Assembly (NCBI RefSeq): GCF_030865425.1
Contig: NZ_JAVFCB010000002.1
Coordinates: 62,001-126,000 of the forward strand
DNA: 64,000 bases
Origin: Microbacterium capsulatum
GTDB taxonomy: Bacteria > Actinomycetota > Actinomycetes > Actinomycetales > Microbacteriaceae
Direction of reading: 5' to 3'
Part shown: piece by piece, positions 37,578-46,705 of the stretch
How positions within the stretch are numbered: the stretch's first letter is position 1
Layout: the number at the start of each line of letters is the position of its first letter
Translations under genes and position numbers: made by a program
Notes under the pieces: model-generated
Told to the model about the DNA's origin: nothing
The model's input: the letters and a program-made list of their open reading frames with translations, nothing else
The model's database searches: none

Positions 37578-38912
37578 ATGCCTCACCCCCTCGACCTCGA
37601 CTCGTGGCGCGCCCTTCCGATCAAGCAGCAGCCGCAGTGGCCCGACGCCGAGCGCGTCTCCGAGGTCTCCGCGCAGATCTCCGCGCTGCCCCCGCTGGTG
37701 TTCGCCGGCGAGGTCGACAACCTGCGCGAGCGGCTCGCCCGCGCCGCGTCCGGGAAGGCGTTCCTGCTGCAGGGCGGCGACTGCGCCGAGACGTTCGCCG
37801 GCGCCACCGCGGACCAGATCCGCAACCGCATCAAGACCGTGCTGCAGATGGCCGTCGTCCTCACGTACGGCGCGTCGATGCCGGTGGTCAAGATGGGGCG
37901 CATGGCCGGGCAGTTCGCCAAGCCGCGCTCGAGCGACACCGAGACCCGCGGTGACGTCACGCTGCCGGCCTACCGCGGCGACATCGTCAACGGCTACGAC
38001 TTCACCGAGGGCTCCCGCGAGGCCAACCCGGGCCGCCTGCTGCAGGGCTACCACACGGCCGCCTCGACCCTGAACCTCATCCGGGCGTTCACCCAGGGCG
38101 GTTTCGCGGACCTGCGTGAGGTGCACTCCTGGAACAAGGGCTTCGCGCAGAACCCCGCCAACCAGCGTTACGAGCGGATGGCCGCCGAGATCGACCGCGC
38201 CATCAAGTTCATGGAGGCCGCGGGCGCCGACTTCGACGAGCTCAAGCGCGTCGAGTTCTTCACCGGCCACGAGGGCCTGCTGATGGACTACGAGCGGCCG
38301 ATGACCCGCATCGACTCGCGGACCCTCACGCCCTACAACACCTCGGCGCACTTCCTCTGGATCGGCGAGCGCACGCGCGAGCTCGACGGCGCGCACGTCG
38401 ACTACTTCTCCAAGATTCGCAACCCGATCGGCGTTAAGCTCGGCCCGACCACGACGACCGACACCGCGCTCGCGCTCATCGACAAGCTCGACCCGAACCG
38501 CGAGCCCGGACGCCTCACCTTCATCACGCGCATGGGGGCCGGGAAGATCCGTGAAGCGCTCCCGCCGCTGCTGCAGGCCGTCAAGGACTCCGGCGCGCAG
38601 CCGCTGTGGGTCACCGACCCCATGCACGGCAACGGCATCACCACGCCGACCGGCTACAAGACCCGCCGCTTCGACGACGTGGTCGACGAGGTCCGCGGCT
38701 TCTTCGAGGCGCACCGCGCGGTCGGCACGTTCCCCGGCGGCATCCACGTGGAGCTCACCGGCGACGACGTCACCGAATGCCTGGGCGGATCCGAGCAGAT
38801 CGACGAGGCCGCTCTCGCGACCCGCTACGAGTCTCTGTGCGACCCGCGCCTGAACCACATGCAGTCGCTCGAGCTCGCGTTCCTCGTCGCCGAGGAGCTC
38901 GAGAAGCGCTGA
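37578..38912 (+). CDS. aroG: Class II 3-deoxy-7-phosphoheptulonate synthase
   Basis: First enzyme of the shikimate pathway (phosphoenolpyruvate plus erythrose 4-phosphate). The 444 residues match the class II, plant/mycobacterial type. Landmarks are FLLQGGDCAETF, KMGRMAGQFAKPRS, YHTAASTLNLIRAFTQGGFADL, GPTTTTD, FITRMGAGKIR, WVTDPMHGNG and GIHVELTGDDVTECLGG. In mycobacteria its orthologue Rv2178c is near the pknL/Rv2175c genes, as here. A hairpin follows the stop. Confidence 0.95.
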   Translation: MPHPLDLDSWRALPIKQQPQWPDAERVSEVSAQISALPPLVFAGEVDNLRERLARAASGKAFLLQGGDCAETFAGATADQIRNRIKTVLQMAVVLTYGASMPVVKMGRMAGQFAKPRSSDTETRGDVTLPAYRGDIVNGYDFTEGSREANPGRLLQGYHTAASTLNLIRAFTQGGFADLREVHSWNKGFAQNPANQRYERMAAEIDRAIKFMEAAGADFDELKRVEFFTGHEGLLMDYERPMTRIDSRTLTPYNTSAHFLWIGERTRELDGAHVDYFSKIRNPIGVKLGPTTTTDTALALIDKLDPNREPGRLTFITRMGAGKIREALPPLLQAVKDSGAQPLWVTDPMHGNGITTPTGYKTRRFDDVVDEVRGFFEAHRAVGTFPGGIHVELTGDDVTECLGGSEQIDEAALATRYESLCDPRLNHMQSLELAFLVAEELEKR

Positions 38913-38960
38913 CACGCGATGGCTCAATGCCGCGGAGCGGCGTTGAGCCACCGTCGTGTC
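38911..38960. terminator. Hairpin terminator after aroG
   Basis: Thirteen-base arms (38921-38933 and 38937-38949) with a three-base loop and one G-T pair; GACACG and CGTGTC further out (38911-38916 and 38955-38960) can extend it. It lies between convergent genes. Confidence 0.75.
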
Positions 38961-39014
38961 GAGGTTGAGCGAGCGCAGCGAGTCGGAACCCCACCATGCG
39001 GGGGAGAGCCGTGA

Positions 39015-39443
39015 TCAGGGGGCGGCCAGCAGCTTCAGGCCGGTCTCCTCGTCGTGGACGCGGGTGAGGCGGTCCCGCCGCGTGGTCAGCAGGACCTCGC
39101 CGGTCAGGCCGATCAGGCACTCCTTGACGTGCCCGCCGAGCACGGAGTAGTCGGCGCGGGAGAACGTGCCGTGCACGTGCCAGAGCGGACGGCCGTCGGC
39201 GTAGGACAGGTTGCCGTGCAGGCCGGTGATCTCGAGCGGCTCCTCGAAGCGCTGCCACCGGTACTGCTTCGCCGCGGGGTCGTAGTACCCGAGTGTCGCG
39301 TTCGCCGCACCGCCGACGATGTCGACCCAGCCCCCGGCCAGGCTCTGCGTCACGGCGAACTCGTCGAGCGTGCGCATCAGCTCCTCGCCCTTGCGGAGCA
39401 CGAGCAGGTGGGTGTCGCTCGACGCGTCGAAGAAGTGCTTCAT
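39015..39443 (-). CDS. PPC domain (DUF296) protein
   Basis: A 142-residue protein consisting of one PPC (plant and prokaryote conserved, DUF296) domain. The motif GLHGNLSYADGRPLWHVHGTFS followed by GGHVKECLIGLTGEVLL is characteristic, with histidines that can bind metal. Bacterial members are often named DNA-binding by analogy with plant AT-hook proteins, but no AT-hook is present here. The protein is probably a small soluble trimer of unknown role. It lies downstream of the kinase gene on the same strand, 43 bases after its stop. Confidence 0.85.
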   Translation of the reverse strand: MKHFFDASSDTHLLVLRKGEELMRTLDEFAVTQSLAGGWVDIVGGAANATLGYYDPAAKQYRWQRFEEPLEITGLHGNLSYADGRPLWHVHGTFSRADYSVLGGHVKECLIGLTGEVLLTTRRDRLTRVHDEETGLKLLAAP

Positions 39444-39486
39444 CTCTGGAGTCTAGCCAGCGCCCCGCGGCGCTCCGGGGAGGACG

Positions 39487-41421
39487 TCAGCCGGAGACGC
39501 GGACCCGGACGTCGGACCCCTTGTCGACCGTCTGGCCTGCGGCCGGATCCGTCCCGGTCGCCGTGAACAGGCTCCACAGCCCCTGCGGCACGCTCGTCGT
39601 CGGGTTCAAGCCCGCGTCGGAGAGCTGCTTCATCGCGTCAGCGAGGTTTTTTTTAGAGACGTCCGGGATCGTCACCGGCTGCGGTCCCTTGGACACGATG
39701 AGCGTGATCGTGTCCCCTGGACGCCAGTTGCCGCCGCCGTTCCGATCGGCGATCCCGATGACCCGGTTCTTCGCGACGGTGTCGCTGTACTGGGTGTTCG
39801 TGTCGGAGTTGACCTTCAGCCTGACCGAGGTGAGCTTGTTCGTGGCGTCCCCGACGGTGAGCCCCGACACGTCCGGCACGGGGCCGAGCGAAACGAGCAG
39901 CTGGATCGCGTCGCCCTCGAAGATCGCGCAGCCCTCTCCGCACTCGTAGGCGGCGCCCCCGGAGCGCGGGGTGACCTCCGCGTTGATCACGAGGCCGTTG
40001 TCGGCGCGGGAGAACATCGGGAAGGAGTCCTGGAGTTTCAGATGGAACGGTGCCAGCGCCTGCTTGGCCTGGTCCTCGGTCATCGTGTCGAGCTTCGGCA
40101 GGTCGTGCTTGGCGGGCCCCGCCGAGATCACCACTGTGACCTTGGCGTTCTTGTCCACGCGCGTGCCCGCGCCGGGATCGGTGCGGATCGCGAGGCCCGC
40201 CTTGACGTCGAGTGAGTTCGCCGTCGTCTGGATCGGGCGCATCCCGTCCTTCGTGATCCGCGCCGCGGCGACGTCCCAGGTCTTGCCGACGACGTCGGGC
40301 ACCGCGAGCTGCGAACCCGGGCCGGACCCGAACCACCAGCCCGCCCCGCCGGCGACGACCGCGAGCAGCAGCACGAGCACGAGGAGGAACGCGCCGCGGG
40401 AGCGTCGCTGCGCGGTCCGGCGGCGCAGCAGCGTCGCGTTGTCCGGGGGAGCGGCGGCCTCCACGGCGGCGGTCGGCGCCGTGGGGACCATCGCGCCGGG
40501 GAGGACCATCGTCTGGTCCCCGGTGTCGCGCAGCGGCACGGCGACGGTCTTCGGCGCGGTCCGGGTGGGGGTGACGCCGAGCTCGTGCTCGATCGCGCGC
40601 AGCCGGTCGAGCATCTCCTGCGCGTCGTTCGGGCGCTCGTCCGGGGTCTTCTCGGTCGCCCACAGCACGAGCTCGTCCAGTTGCTCGGGCACACCGGGAT
40701 TGCGCACGCTCGGGCGCGGCACGGACTCGGTCGCGTGCTGGAACGCGATCTGCATCGGCTGCTCGCCCTTGTACGGCTGCTCGCCGACGAGCATCTCGTA
40801 GAGCATGATCCCGAGCGCGTAGATGTCGCTGCGGGCGTCCGCGGTGCCGCGGGTCACCAGTTCGGGGGCGAGGTAGGCGATCGTGCCCATGAGCTGGGCG
40901 CCGGAGGCGGTGTTCGCGGTCGTCGCACGGGCGAGCCCGAAGTCGCCGATCTTGATCCGTCCGTCCTCGGCCAGCAGGACGTTCTCGGGCTTGACGTCGC
41001 GGTGCACGATGCCGGCCCGGTGCGCGGCGGCGAGGCCGGACAGCACGGCGTCCATGATCGTGATGGTCTGCGGCACGGTGAGCCGGCGCTGCTCGCGCAT
41101 GAGTTCGCGCAGCGTGATCCCCGGAAGGTACTCCATCACGAGGTAGGCGAGCTCGCCGTCCTGGCCCTGGTCGAAGACGTTGACGACGTGCGGATCCGCG
41201 AGGCGTGCGGCGGCCCGCGCCTCCTGGATGAACCGGCTCTGGAAGACGGAGTCGTCGCTGAGGTGGCCGTGCATCACCTTGAGCGCGATGCGCCGCTCGA
41301 GGCGGAGATCCGTGGCGACGTAGACCGTGGCCATGCCGCCGCGCGCGATGCGGGCGCGCACCCGGTATCGACCGTCGACGAGCCGCCCGATGAGGGGGTC
41401 GGCTTGTTGGCTGGTCGTCAC
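39487..41421 (-). CDS. pknL: PASTA-domain Ser/Thr protein kinase (PknL-like)
   Basis: A 644-residue transmembrane kinase. Kinase domain at residues 15-280: glycine loop ARGGMATVY, K48, HRD at 140-142, DFG at 160-162. Linker to 340, membrane helix 344-363, then four PASTA repeats outside (about 371-436, 437-513, 514-579, 581-644) that would sense muropeptides. The third motif block contains a CGEGC insertion. By position (aroG, kinase, Rv2175c-like, polyprenyl synthase) it corresponds to PknL; corynebacterial PknL also carries PASTA repeats while the mycobacterial one lacks them. An eight-adenine run lies in the last PASTA repeat. Confidence 0.92.
   Translation of the reverse strand: MTTSQQADPLIGRLVDGRYRVRARIARGGMATVYVATDLRLERRIALKVMHGHLSDDSVFQSRFIQEARAAARLADPHVVNVFDQGQDGELAYLVMEYLPGITLRELMREQRRLTVPQTITIMDAVLSGLAAAHRAGIVHRDVKPENVLLAEDGRIKIGDFGLARATTANTASGAQLMGTIAYLAPELVTRGTADARSDIYALGIMLYEMLVGEQPYKGEQPMQIAFQHATESVPRPSVRNPGVPEQLDELVLWATEKTPDERPNDAQEMLDRLRAIEHELGVTPTRTAPKTVAVPLRDTGDQTMVLPGAMVPTAPTAAVEAAAPPDNATLLRRRTAQRRSRGAFLLVLVLLLAVVAGGAGWWFGSGPGSQLAVPDVVGKTWDVAAARITKDGMRPIQTTANSLDVKAGLAIRTDPGAGTRVDKNAKVTVVISAGPAKHDLPKLDTMTEDQAKQALAPFHLKLQDSFPMFSRADNGLVINAEVTPRSGGAAYECGEGCAIFEGDAIQLLVSLGPVPDVSGLTVGDATNKLTSVRLKVNSDTNTQYSDTVAKNRVIGIADRNGGGNWRPGDTITLIVSKGPQPVTIPDVSKKNLADAMKQLSDAGLNPTTSVPQGLWSLFTATGTDPAAGQTVDKGSDVRVRVSG
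39647..39654 (-). other. Poly(A)8 tract inside the last PASTA repeat of pknL
   Basis: On the coding strand eight adenines encode K590, K591 and most of N592. AAA is a rare lysine codon in this GC-rich neighbourhood. One base gained or lost brings a stop within three to six codons (reading KKKPR-stop or KKTSLTR-stop), giving a kinase without the fourth PASTA repeat. Confidence 0.7.
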
Positions 41422-41590
41422 GGCAAGATTCTAGGGAGAACTGCCTGTGAGGCCGGGGAGCGGCTCGCATGACGGTGCCGATCCATCGGATCACGATGCG
41501 GTCTCGACCCGCGTCGCGGAGGGGCCTCCGGTGCGGCGCGGAACACGGCTGCGCGTGCGGCGCCGACCGGGCCCTGAGGTGCGGCCCGGA

Positions 41591-42781
41591 TCAGCCGAGC
41601 GAGGCCAGCCAGGCGGTCGCCTGCGGCTCCCACAGCACGTACCGGCCGGGGTAGGCCGAGACCTGCACCGCCTGGGCGACCTCGCCGAAGCCGCGGTTCT
41701 GCCAGTTCGGGATGTCGAGCAGGCCGTTCGTCGTCCTGGTTCCGCGGTAGAACGCCGTGATCGCGTAGTCGCGGTCGGAGATCTGCTCCTTCGTGCCCCA
41801 TCCGGTGCTGGGGCGCTGCTGGAACAGCCCGACCGAGTCGCGATCGCCGCCGGGGTGGTTGGTCAGGCCCGACTCGACCATCGCCGTGGCCAGCGCGATC
41901 ACGATGCCGCGTGCCGGCACGCCGAGCGCCCGGCCGATCTGGATGATGCGCTGCGCGTTCGATGCCTGGTCGGCGTTCAGGGTGACCTGCGGAGCCGTGT
42001 ACGTGTCCGGCTGCGCGGCCGGGGCCGGGGCGGGCGGAGGCGGGGGCACGGCGAGTCGCAGCGTCTGCCCGGGATAGATGATCGCGCCCGGACCGAGGCC
42101 GTTGGCGGTGTACAGCACGGCGACCGTCGTGCCGTGGGCGCTCGCGATGGACCACAGCGTGTCGCCGGCGGTCACCGTGCAGGTCGGGACCGTCGGCGCG
42201 ACGCTCGGGGTCGGCGCCGCGGCGGGCGCGGGGGCGGGGGCGGGCGCGGCGGATCCGCCGAGCTGGATGCTCTGGCCCGGGTAGATGATCGCGCCGGGGC
42301 CGAGGCCGTTCGCGGCGTAGAGGGCGGCGACCGTGGTGCCGTGCGCGTGCGCGATCGACCAGAGCGTGTCGCCCGCGACCACGGTGTATCCCGCGGCGGC
42401 GGCCGGTGCCGGAGCGGCGGCGGGCGCGGCCGTCGCGGCGAGCTGCAGCACCTGGCCGGGATGGATGACCGTCCCGCCGGTGAGACCGTTCACCGCGATC
42501 AGCGTGCTCACGGTGGTGCCGAAGTGGCGCGCGATGTCCCAGAGGGTGTCGCCGTCCTGCACCGTGTAGCTGCCGACGGCGGCCGCGGCGCCCGTGCCGC
42601 TCGCCGCGGACGCGTGCGGCACGGGCGCGAGTGCGGTCCGGAGCAGCTGCGGCAGCGGACGCGGCGCGGGAATCGTCTCCGCGTGCGCGGGGAGGGCTGC
42701 GAGAGCGGTGGCCACGGTCGTCAGCACCGCCGTGGGCACGGCGATGCGGAGAGCGCGGCGGTGGAACGGTGTGGTCGTCAT
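41591..42781 (-). CDS. Secreted protein with three LysM domains and a transglycosylase-like C-terminal domain
   Basis: A 396-residue exported wall protein. Signal peptide at 1-35 ending ALPAHA. Three LysM repeats follow (YTVQDGDTLWDIARHFGTT, YTVVAGDTLWSIAHAHGTT, CTVTAGDTLWSIASAHGTT), joined by Ala-Pro linkers. The C-terminal 110 residues contain ATAMVESGLTN and DSVGLFQQRPSTGWG, a lysozyme/lytic-transglycosylase-like pattern with E303 as the candidate catalytic acid. It would bind and cut peptidoglycan. It is next to the PASTA kinase and divergent from the Rv2175c-like gene. Confidence 0.85.
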   Translation of the reverse strand: MTTTPFHRRALRIAVPTAVLTTVATALAALPAHAETIPAPRPLPQLLRTALAPVPHASAASGTGAAAAVGSYTVQDGDTLWDIARHFGTTVSTLIAVNGLTGGTVIHPGQVLQLAATAAPAAAPAPAAAAGYTVVAGDTLWSIAHAHGTTVAALYAANGLGPGAIIYPGQSIQLGGSAAPAPAPAPAAAPTPSVAPTVPTCTVTAGDTLWSIASAHGTTVAVLYTANGLGPGAIIYPGQTLRLAVPPPPPAPAPAAQPDTYTAPQVTLNADQASNAQRIIQIGRALGVPARGIVIALATAMVESGLTNHPGGDRDSVGLFQQRPSTGWGTKEQISDRDYAITAFYRGTRTTNGLLDIPNWQNRGFGEVAQAVQVSAYPGRYVLWEPQATAWLASLG

Positions 42782-42959
42782 GGATCCCCCGATTCGGACG
42801 GCTTATACCGCATGCGCCTCGTTGCACCGCGATAGAACGACCGTGTCACGGATGGTGACCAGAGTCAATTGCAGTGACATAAGTGAATGCAGGGGCGGAT
42901 GTTACGGGAGGGAACGTCCTGATCGACCGGTCGGGGCCGGGGGATGAGATCATGTCAGG

Positions 42960-43310
42960 GTGTCTGCAATTGAAACGGCCCCTCTTCCGACCGACTGGCT
43001 GACCCTTCCCGATCTCGTCGAGATCCTCGGCGAGTCGCTCGGGCGGGTGCACCGGCTGTTCGACGAGCAGTATCTCGTCGGCTCCCGGCGCAACGGCCCG
43101 CTCGCGGTCCCCGCGCTGTTCCTTCAGGACGACCAGCCGCTGCCGTCCCTGCGCGGCACGATCATCGTGCTGAAGGACGCCGGCTTCTCCGACGACGAGG
43201 TGATCGACTGGCTGCTCGCGGAGGAGGAGTCGATCGGCCGCTCGCCGATCGCCGCGCTCCGCGACGGGCACAAGAGCGAAGTCCGCCGGATCGCGCGCAC
43301 GCTGGCCTGA
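42960..43310 (+). CDS. Rv2175c-family DNA-binding protein
   Basis: A 116-residue protein like Rv2175c, a winged-helix DNA-binding protein phosphorylated by PknL in mycobacteria. It has a TDWLTLPDLVEILGESLGRVHRLFDEQYLVGSRRNG helix-turn-helix half and the family C-terminus (FSDDEVIDWLLAEEESIG). Threonines near the N-terminus (TAPLPTDW) could be phosphorylated, as T9 is in Rv2175c. The PknL-like kinase lies 1.5 kb away, so the kinase-substrate pair is kept. Start is GTG. Confidence 0.85.
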   Translation: MSAIETAPLPTDWLTLPDLVEILGESLGRVHRLFDEQYLVGSRRNGPLAVPALFLQDDQPLPSLRGTIIVLKDAGFSDDEVIDWLLAEEESIGRSPIAALRDGHKSEVRRIARTLA

Positions 43311-43320
43311 TCCGCCGATC

Positions 43321-43344
43321 CGGCTCGTCGGATCCGCCGAGCCG
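43321..43344. terminator. Weak hairpin between Rv2175c-like gene and polyprenyl synthase
   Basis: CGGCTCG and CGAGCCG arms with a ten-base loop, between two convergent genes. Short, so only a possible terminator. Confidence 0.4.
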
Positions 43345-43349
43345 ACTGC

Positions 43350-44435
43350 TCAGGCGGTGCGCTGGGTCGCGTCCCGCGCCAGGCCGCTCAGGATCTCCAG
43401 GGCCGCCGCGTCGAGCGGCGCGTCCTTCAGGGCTTCCTCGCCGTCGGCGGCGTAGTCCGAGATCAGCCGCTCCACGCGGTCGAGCGCGCCGGACTCCACG
43501 ATCGCGGCCTGCAGGCTCACGATCTGATCCGGCGTGAGCAGCGGATCCCCGAGCAGCTCGTCGACGAGCCGCCGGCCCGGGGCGGCGAGCGACTCCCGCG
43601 TCCAGGCGATCAGCAGCGTGCGCTTGCCCTCGCGCAGGTCGTCCCCGGCGGGCTTGCCGGTCACGCGGTGGTCGCCGAAGACGCCGAGCACGTCGTCGCG
43701 CAGCTGGAACGCCATGCCGAGCGGGTGCCCGAAGGCGCGCAGGGCGGCACGCTGCGCCTGATCCGCGCCGGCGATCGCGGCGCCGATCAGCAGCGGCTGC
43801 TCGACGCTGTACCGGGCGGCTTTCAGCGACACCACCCGCAGGGCGCGCTCGGCGTGCTCGTCGTCGTCGTTCACGCTCCACGCCGACTCCTCGGCGATGT
43901 CGAGGAACTGGCCGATCGTCACGTCCCGCCGCATCCGCGCGTACTCGGCGCGCACCGCGTCGGCGTGCGGGCTGTGCGCGATGCCCGACTCCAGCAGGTC
44001 GTCGCTCCAGGCGACGAGCAGATCCCCCAGCAGCACCGAGGCGGCGCGGCCGAATTCGACGGCGTTCCCGCTCCATCTCTTCTCGACGTGCGCGGACTCG
44101 AGCGCGCGGTGCGCCGAGGGGCGGCCCCGTCGGGTGTCCGAATTGTCGATGAGGTCGTCGTGCACGAGAGCGGCGGACTGGAACACCTCGAGCGCCGCGC
44201 AGGCGTCCCACAGGCTCTCCGGCTCGGCGGCGATCCCGCGGGTCCCCGCCACCGCGGCCCAGCCCGCATGGCAGAACCGCGCACGCAGCCGCTTGCCGCC
44301 GTGCAGGGTGTCCTCGGCAGCCGTGACGAAGGCCGCAGCGTCGGGTCCGTAGTCGGCGGTCTCCTCGCGCATGCGCTCGACGAAGAGGCTCAGACGCGCG
44401 GAGACCTGATCGACGACATCGGAACGGGCGGCCAC
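43350..44435 (-). CDS. idsA: Polyprenyl (geranylgeranyl-type) diphosphate synthase
   Basis: A 361-residue trans-prenyltransferase that condenses isopentenyl diphosphate units. First aspartate-rich motif DDLIDNSDTRRG, second LRDDVLGVFGD, plus GGKRLRARFCHAGW and KPAGDDLREGKRT. It corresponds to the idsA2 position of mycobacteria. Chain length cannot be read reliably; residues before the first motif (FQSAALVHDD) lack the bulky aromatics of short-chain enzymes, so a C20 or similar product for quinones, carotenoids or lipid carriers is possible. Start is GTG. Confidence 0.9.
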   Translation of the reverse strand: MAARSDVVDQVSARLSLFVERMREETADYGPDAAAFVTAAEDTLHGGKRLRARFCHAGWAAVAGTRGIAAEPESLWDACAALEVFQSAALVHDDLIDNSDTRRGRPSAHRALESAHVEKRWSGNAVEFGRAASVLLGDLLVAWSDDLLESGIAHSPHADAVRAEYARMRRDVTIGQFLDIAEESAWSVNDDDEHAERALRVVSLKAARYSVEQPLLIGAAIAGADQAQRAALRAFGHPLGMAFQLRDDVLGVFGDHRVTGKPAGDDLREGKRTLLIAWTRESLAAPGRRLVDELLGDPLLTPDQIVSLQAAIVESGALDRVERLISDYAADGEEALKDAPLDAAALEILSGLARDATQRTA

Positions 44436-44572
44436 CCGTCCAGCCTACCGAGCGCGCCGTGCGCGACGACCGGGGACGGGCAGGATCCCCATCCACAACT
44501 CCAAGCTGATTCCCTAGCCCGGTGCTCCTGGGCGCGCGTAGACTGGGCTGAAGATTACCCGAGGGGGACGAA

Positions 44573-44944
44573 ATGCCACTCTCCGAACAGGAGCAGCGTC
44601 TGCTCGACGAGATGGAACGCCATCTCATGCAGAACGACGCCGACGTCGTTTCCGCGCACGCGGGAGACCGCTCGCTCAGCTACCGCAATCTCATCTACGG
44701 CGCCCTGCTGCTGCTGGCCGGCATCGGCGGACTGGTCGTCGGCGTCGTGGTCGGCAACGTCGCGGGCATCATCATCGGCGTCATCGCCTTCGCCGCCATG
44801 CTCGGCGGTCTCATGCTGGCCGTCACCCCCATCCGCAGAGCGGGGGGACGCGGTCCGGGATCCGGGGCGAAGACGAAGGAGTCATCACCCTCGTTCATGG
44901 AGCGCATGAACGACCGCTGGGATCGCCGTCACGAAGGACGCTGA
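44573..44944 (+). CDS. DUF3040 membrane protein
   Basis: A 123-residue protein of the actinobacterial DUF3040 family. The signature MPLSEQEQRLLDEMERHL starts the protein, two hydrophobic helices lie at about 40-83, and the C-terminus is basic (MERMNDRWDRRHEGR). A DUF3040 gene (Rv2169c) stands just before the division cluster in mycobacteria too. Role unknown. It has a GAGGGGG ribosome site and a terminator follows, so it is separate from the mraZ operon. Confidence 0.88.
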   Translation: MPLSEQEQRLLDEMERHLMQNDADVVSAHAGDRSLSYRNLIYGALLLLAGIGGLVVGVVVGNVAGIIIGVIAFAAMLGGLMLAVTPIRRAGGRGPGSGAKTKESSPSFMERMNDRWDRRHEGR

Positions 44945-44977
44945 CACGGGGGAGTAACCCCGCCACAAGACCTCGGG

Positions 44978-45003
44978 GGCCCGGATGCGCATGCATCCGG
45001 GCC
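44978..45003 (+). terminator. Terminator after the DUF3040 gene
   Basis: Eleven-base arms (44978-44988 and 44993-45003) with a four-base loop, followed by TTCGTCGTC. It isolates the division operon from upstream transcription. Confidence 0.75.
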
Positions 45004-45158
45004 TTCGTCGTCTCCGGGTGCGGAATCGCCCGTCCCCCTTTCCCCTCCATTCGGCCCTCCACTTCGCTCCACCGGCCCCTGATCCGCGGAAACCCGCGGG
45101 TCGGGGGCCGTCTTCGTGCGTCGAAGATCCCGATCCGAAGAGCGGAAGGGTATCAAAA

Positions 45159-45188
45159 TGGGGGGAAGTGGAGTAAAGTGGGGGAAAC
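45159..45188 (+). promoter_or_regulatory. MraZ-type operator: three direct repeats upstream of mraZ
   Basis: TGGGGGGAAG, TGGAGTAAAG and TGGGGGAAAC follow each other with a 10-bp period, 33-62 bases before mraZ. MraZ of other bacteria binds such TGGG-type direct repeats to regulate its own operon, so this is the likely autoregulatory site of the division cluster. Confidence 0.78.
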
Positions 45189-45220
45189 GTCGTGGAGCGG
45201 GGCGGAAGGGGGCGAGACGC

Positions 45221-45652
45221 ATGTTGCTCGGCACGCACTCTCCCAAGCTCGACGACAAGGGGCGTGTGATCCTCCCCGCCAAGTTCCGCGAGGACCTGGC
45301 GGGCGGCGTCGTGGTGACGCGTGGCCAGGACCGCTGTCTGTACGTGTTCAGCACGGCGGAGTTCGAGGAGGTGCACGAGCGGATCCGCCAGGCCCCGCTG
45401 AGCAACAAGGAGGCGCGTGCCTTCCTGCGGATGTTCCTCTCCGGCGCCAGCGCCGAGATGCCGGACAGCCAGAACCGGATCACGCTCCCCGCCCACCTGC
45501 GCAACTACGCGGGACTCGAGAAGGAACTGATCGTCACCGGAGTCGGCGCGCACGCCGAGATCTGGGACGCCGCGGCGTGGAACGCGTACGCGGAAGGACA
45601 CGAAGACGCATTCGCCGAGTTGGAGGAGGAGGTGATCCCGGGCCTGTTCTGA
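45221..45652 (+). CDS. mraZ: Division/cell wall cluster transcriptional regulator MraZ
   Basis: A 143-residue AbrB-fold DNA-binding protein with two MraZ half-domains: [22 protein letters not shown] at the start and [22 protein letters not shown] in the second half, each with the DxxGR/DxxNR signature. It represses the operon it leads through repeats located just upstream. The ATG at 45221 follows GGAAGGGGGCGAG; longer in-frame starts lack homologous sequence. Confidence 0.95.
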   Translation: MLLGTHSPKLDDKGRVILPAKFREDLAGGVVVTRGQDRCLYVFSTAEFEEVHERIRQAPLSNKEARAFLRMFLSGASAEMPDSQNRITLPAHLRNYAGLEKELIVTGVGAHAEIWDAAAWNAYAEGHEDAFAELEEEVIPGLF

Positions 45653-45751
45653 CCCTGGCCGTGACTCCCAGCCGCTCCCACCCCGGCGCACCTTCCCCGG
45701 TGCCGGGTCGAGCGGATGGGGATCAGGGCCCGGGTCGGGCCGAAGGAAGAC

Positions 45752-46705
45752 ATGGACATCCGCAAGATCCACACCCCCGTGATGCTCGACCGCTGCGTCG
45801 AGCTCCTCGCCCCCGCGCTCCAGCACGAGGGGGCGATCCTCGTGGACGCCACGCTCGGCATGGGCGGGCACTCCGAGGCCTTCCTCGAGCGGCTTCCGAA
45901 CATCCGCCTGGTCGGTCTCGACCGGGACACCGACGCGCTGCGGATCGCGGGGGAGCGGCTCGCCCGCTTCCGTGACCGGGTGACGCTCGTGCACACCGTC
46001 TACGACGCGATCGGAGAACACGCCCGCGGCGCCTGCGGCATCCTGTTCGACCTCGGGGTCTCCTCGCTGCAGCTGGACGAGGCCGACCGCGGCTTCGCCT
46101 ACGCCAAGGACGCCCCGCTCGACATGCGCATGGACCAGACCTCGGGCACGACCGCCGCCGAGGTGCTCGCCACGTACAGCGAGGGGCAGCTGCGCCGGAT
46201 CTTCGAGCGCTACGGCGAGGAGAAGCTCGCCGGCCGCTACGCCAGGGCGATCGTGCAGGCGCGGGTGACGACCCCGCTCGAGCGCTCCGGCCAGCTGGTC
46301 GAGCTGCTCCACGACGCCACGCCGGCGGCGGTGCAGCGTGCGGGGCACCCGGCCAAGCGCGTGTTCCAGGCGCTGCGGATCGAGGTGAACCGCGAGCTCA
46401 ACGTGCTCGCGGACGCGATCCCCGCCGCGATGGACGCGCTGACCGTCGGCGGACGCATCGTCGTGATGTCGTACCAGTCGCTCGAGGACCGGCTGGTGAA
46501 GCAGGCGTTCGCCGCGGCCTCCGCCTCGACCGCGCCGGCCGGCCTCCCCGTCGAGCTGCCAGAGCACGCCCCCCGCTTCCGCATCCTCACCAAGGGCGCG
46601 GAGCTCGCCGACGACGCGGAGCGCGCCGCCAACCCCCGAGCCATCCCGGTGCGACTGCGTGCCGCAGAACGTGTGAGAGACGACCAGAGGAGCACGGGAC
46701 GATGA
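45752..46705 (+). CDS. rsmH: 16S rRNA (cytosine1402-N4)-methyltransferase
   Basis: Methylates C1402 in the ribosomal P site. The 317 residues have the normal motifs: [30 protein letters not shown] (SAM site), [40 protein letters not shown] and [15 protein letters not shown]. The ATG at 45752 has GAAGGA upstream; an ATG 12 codons earlier is less likely. The stop overlaps the ftsL-like gene by four bases. Confidence 0.95.
   Translation: MDIRKIHTPVMLDRCVELLAPALQHEGAILVDATLGMGGHSEAFLERLPNIRLVGLDRDTDALRIAGERLARFRDRVTLVHTVYDAIGEHARGACGILFDLGVSSLQLDEADRGFAYAKDAPLDMRMDQTSGTTAAEVLATYSEGQLRRIFERYGEEKLAGRYARAIVQARVTTPLERSGQLVELLHDATPAAVQRAGHPAKRVFQALRIEVNRELNVLADAIPAAMDALTVGGRIVVMSYQSLEDRLVKQAFAAASASTAPAGLPVELPEHAPRFRILTKGAELADDAERAANPRAIPVRLRAAERVRDDQRSTGR

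Noticed and set aside
41471-41590. GTGCGGC-rich stretch downstream of the LysM gene that looked repetitive
   Set aside because: Only partial, irregular matches; typical of GC-rich intergenic DNA.
42840-42900. MtrA-type box upstream of the LysM gene
   Set aside because: GTCAC/GTGAC half-sites are present but do not give the expected spaced direct repeat; too weak to call.
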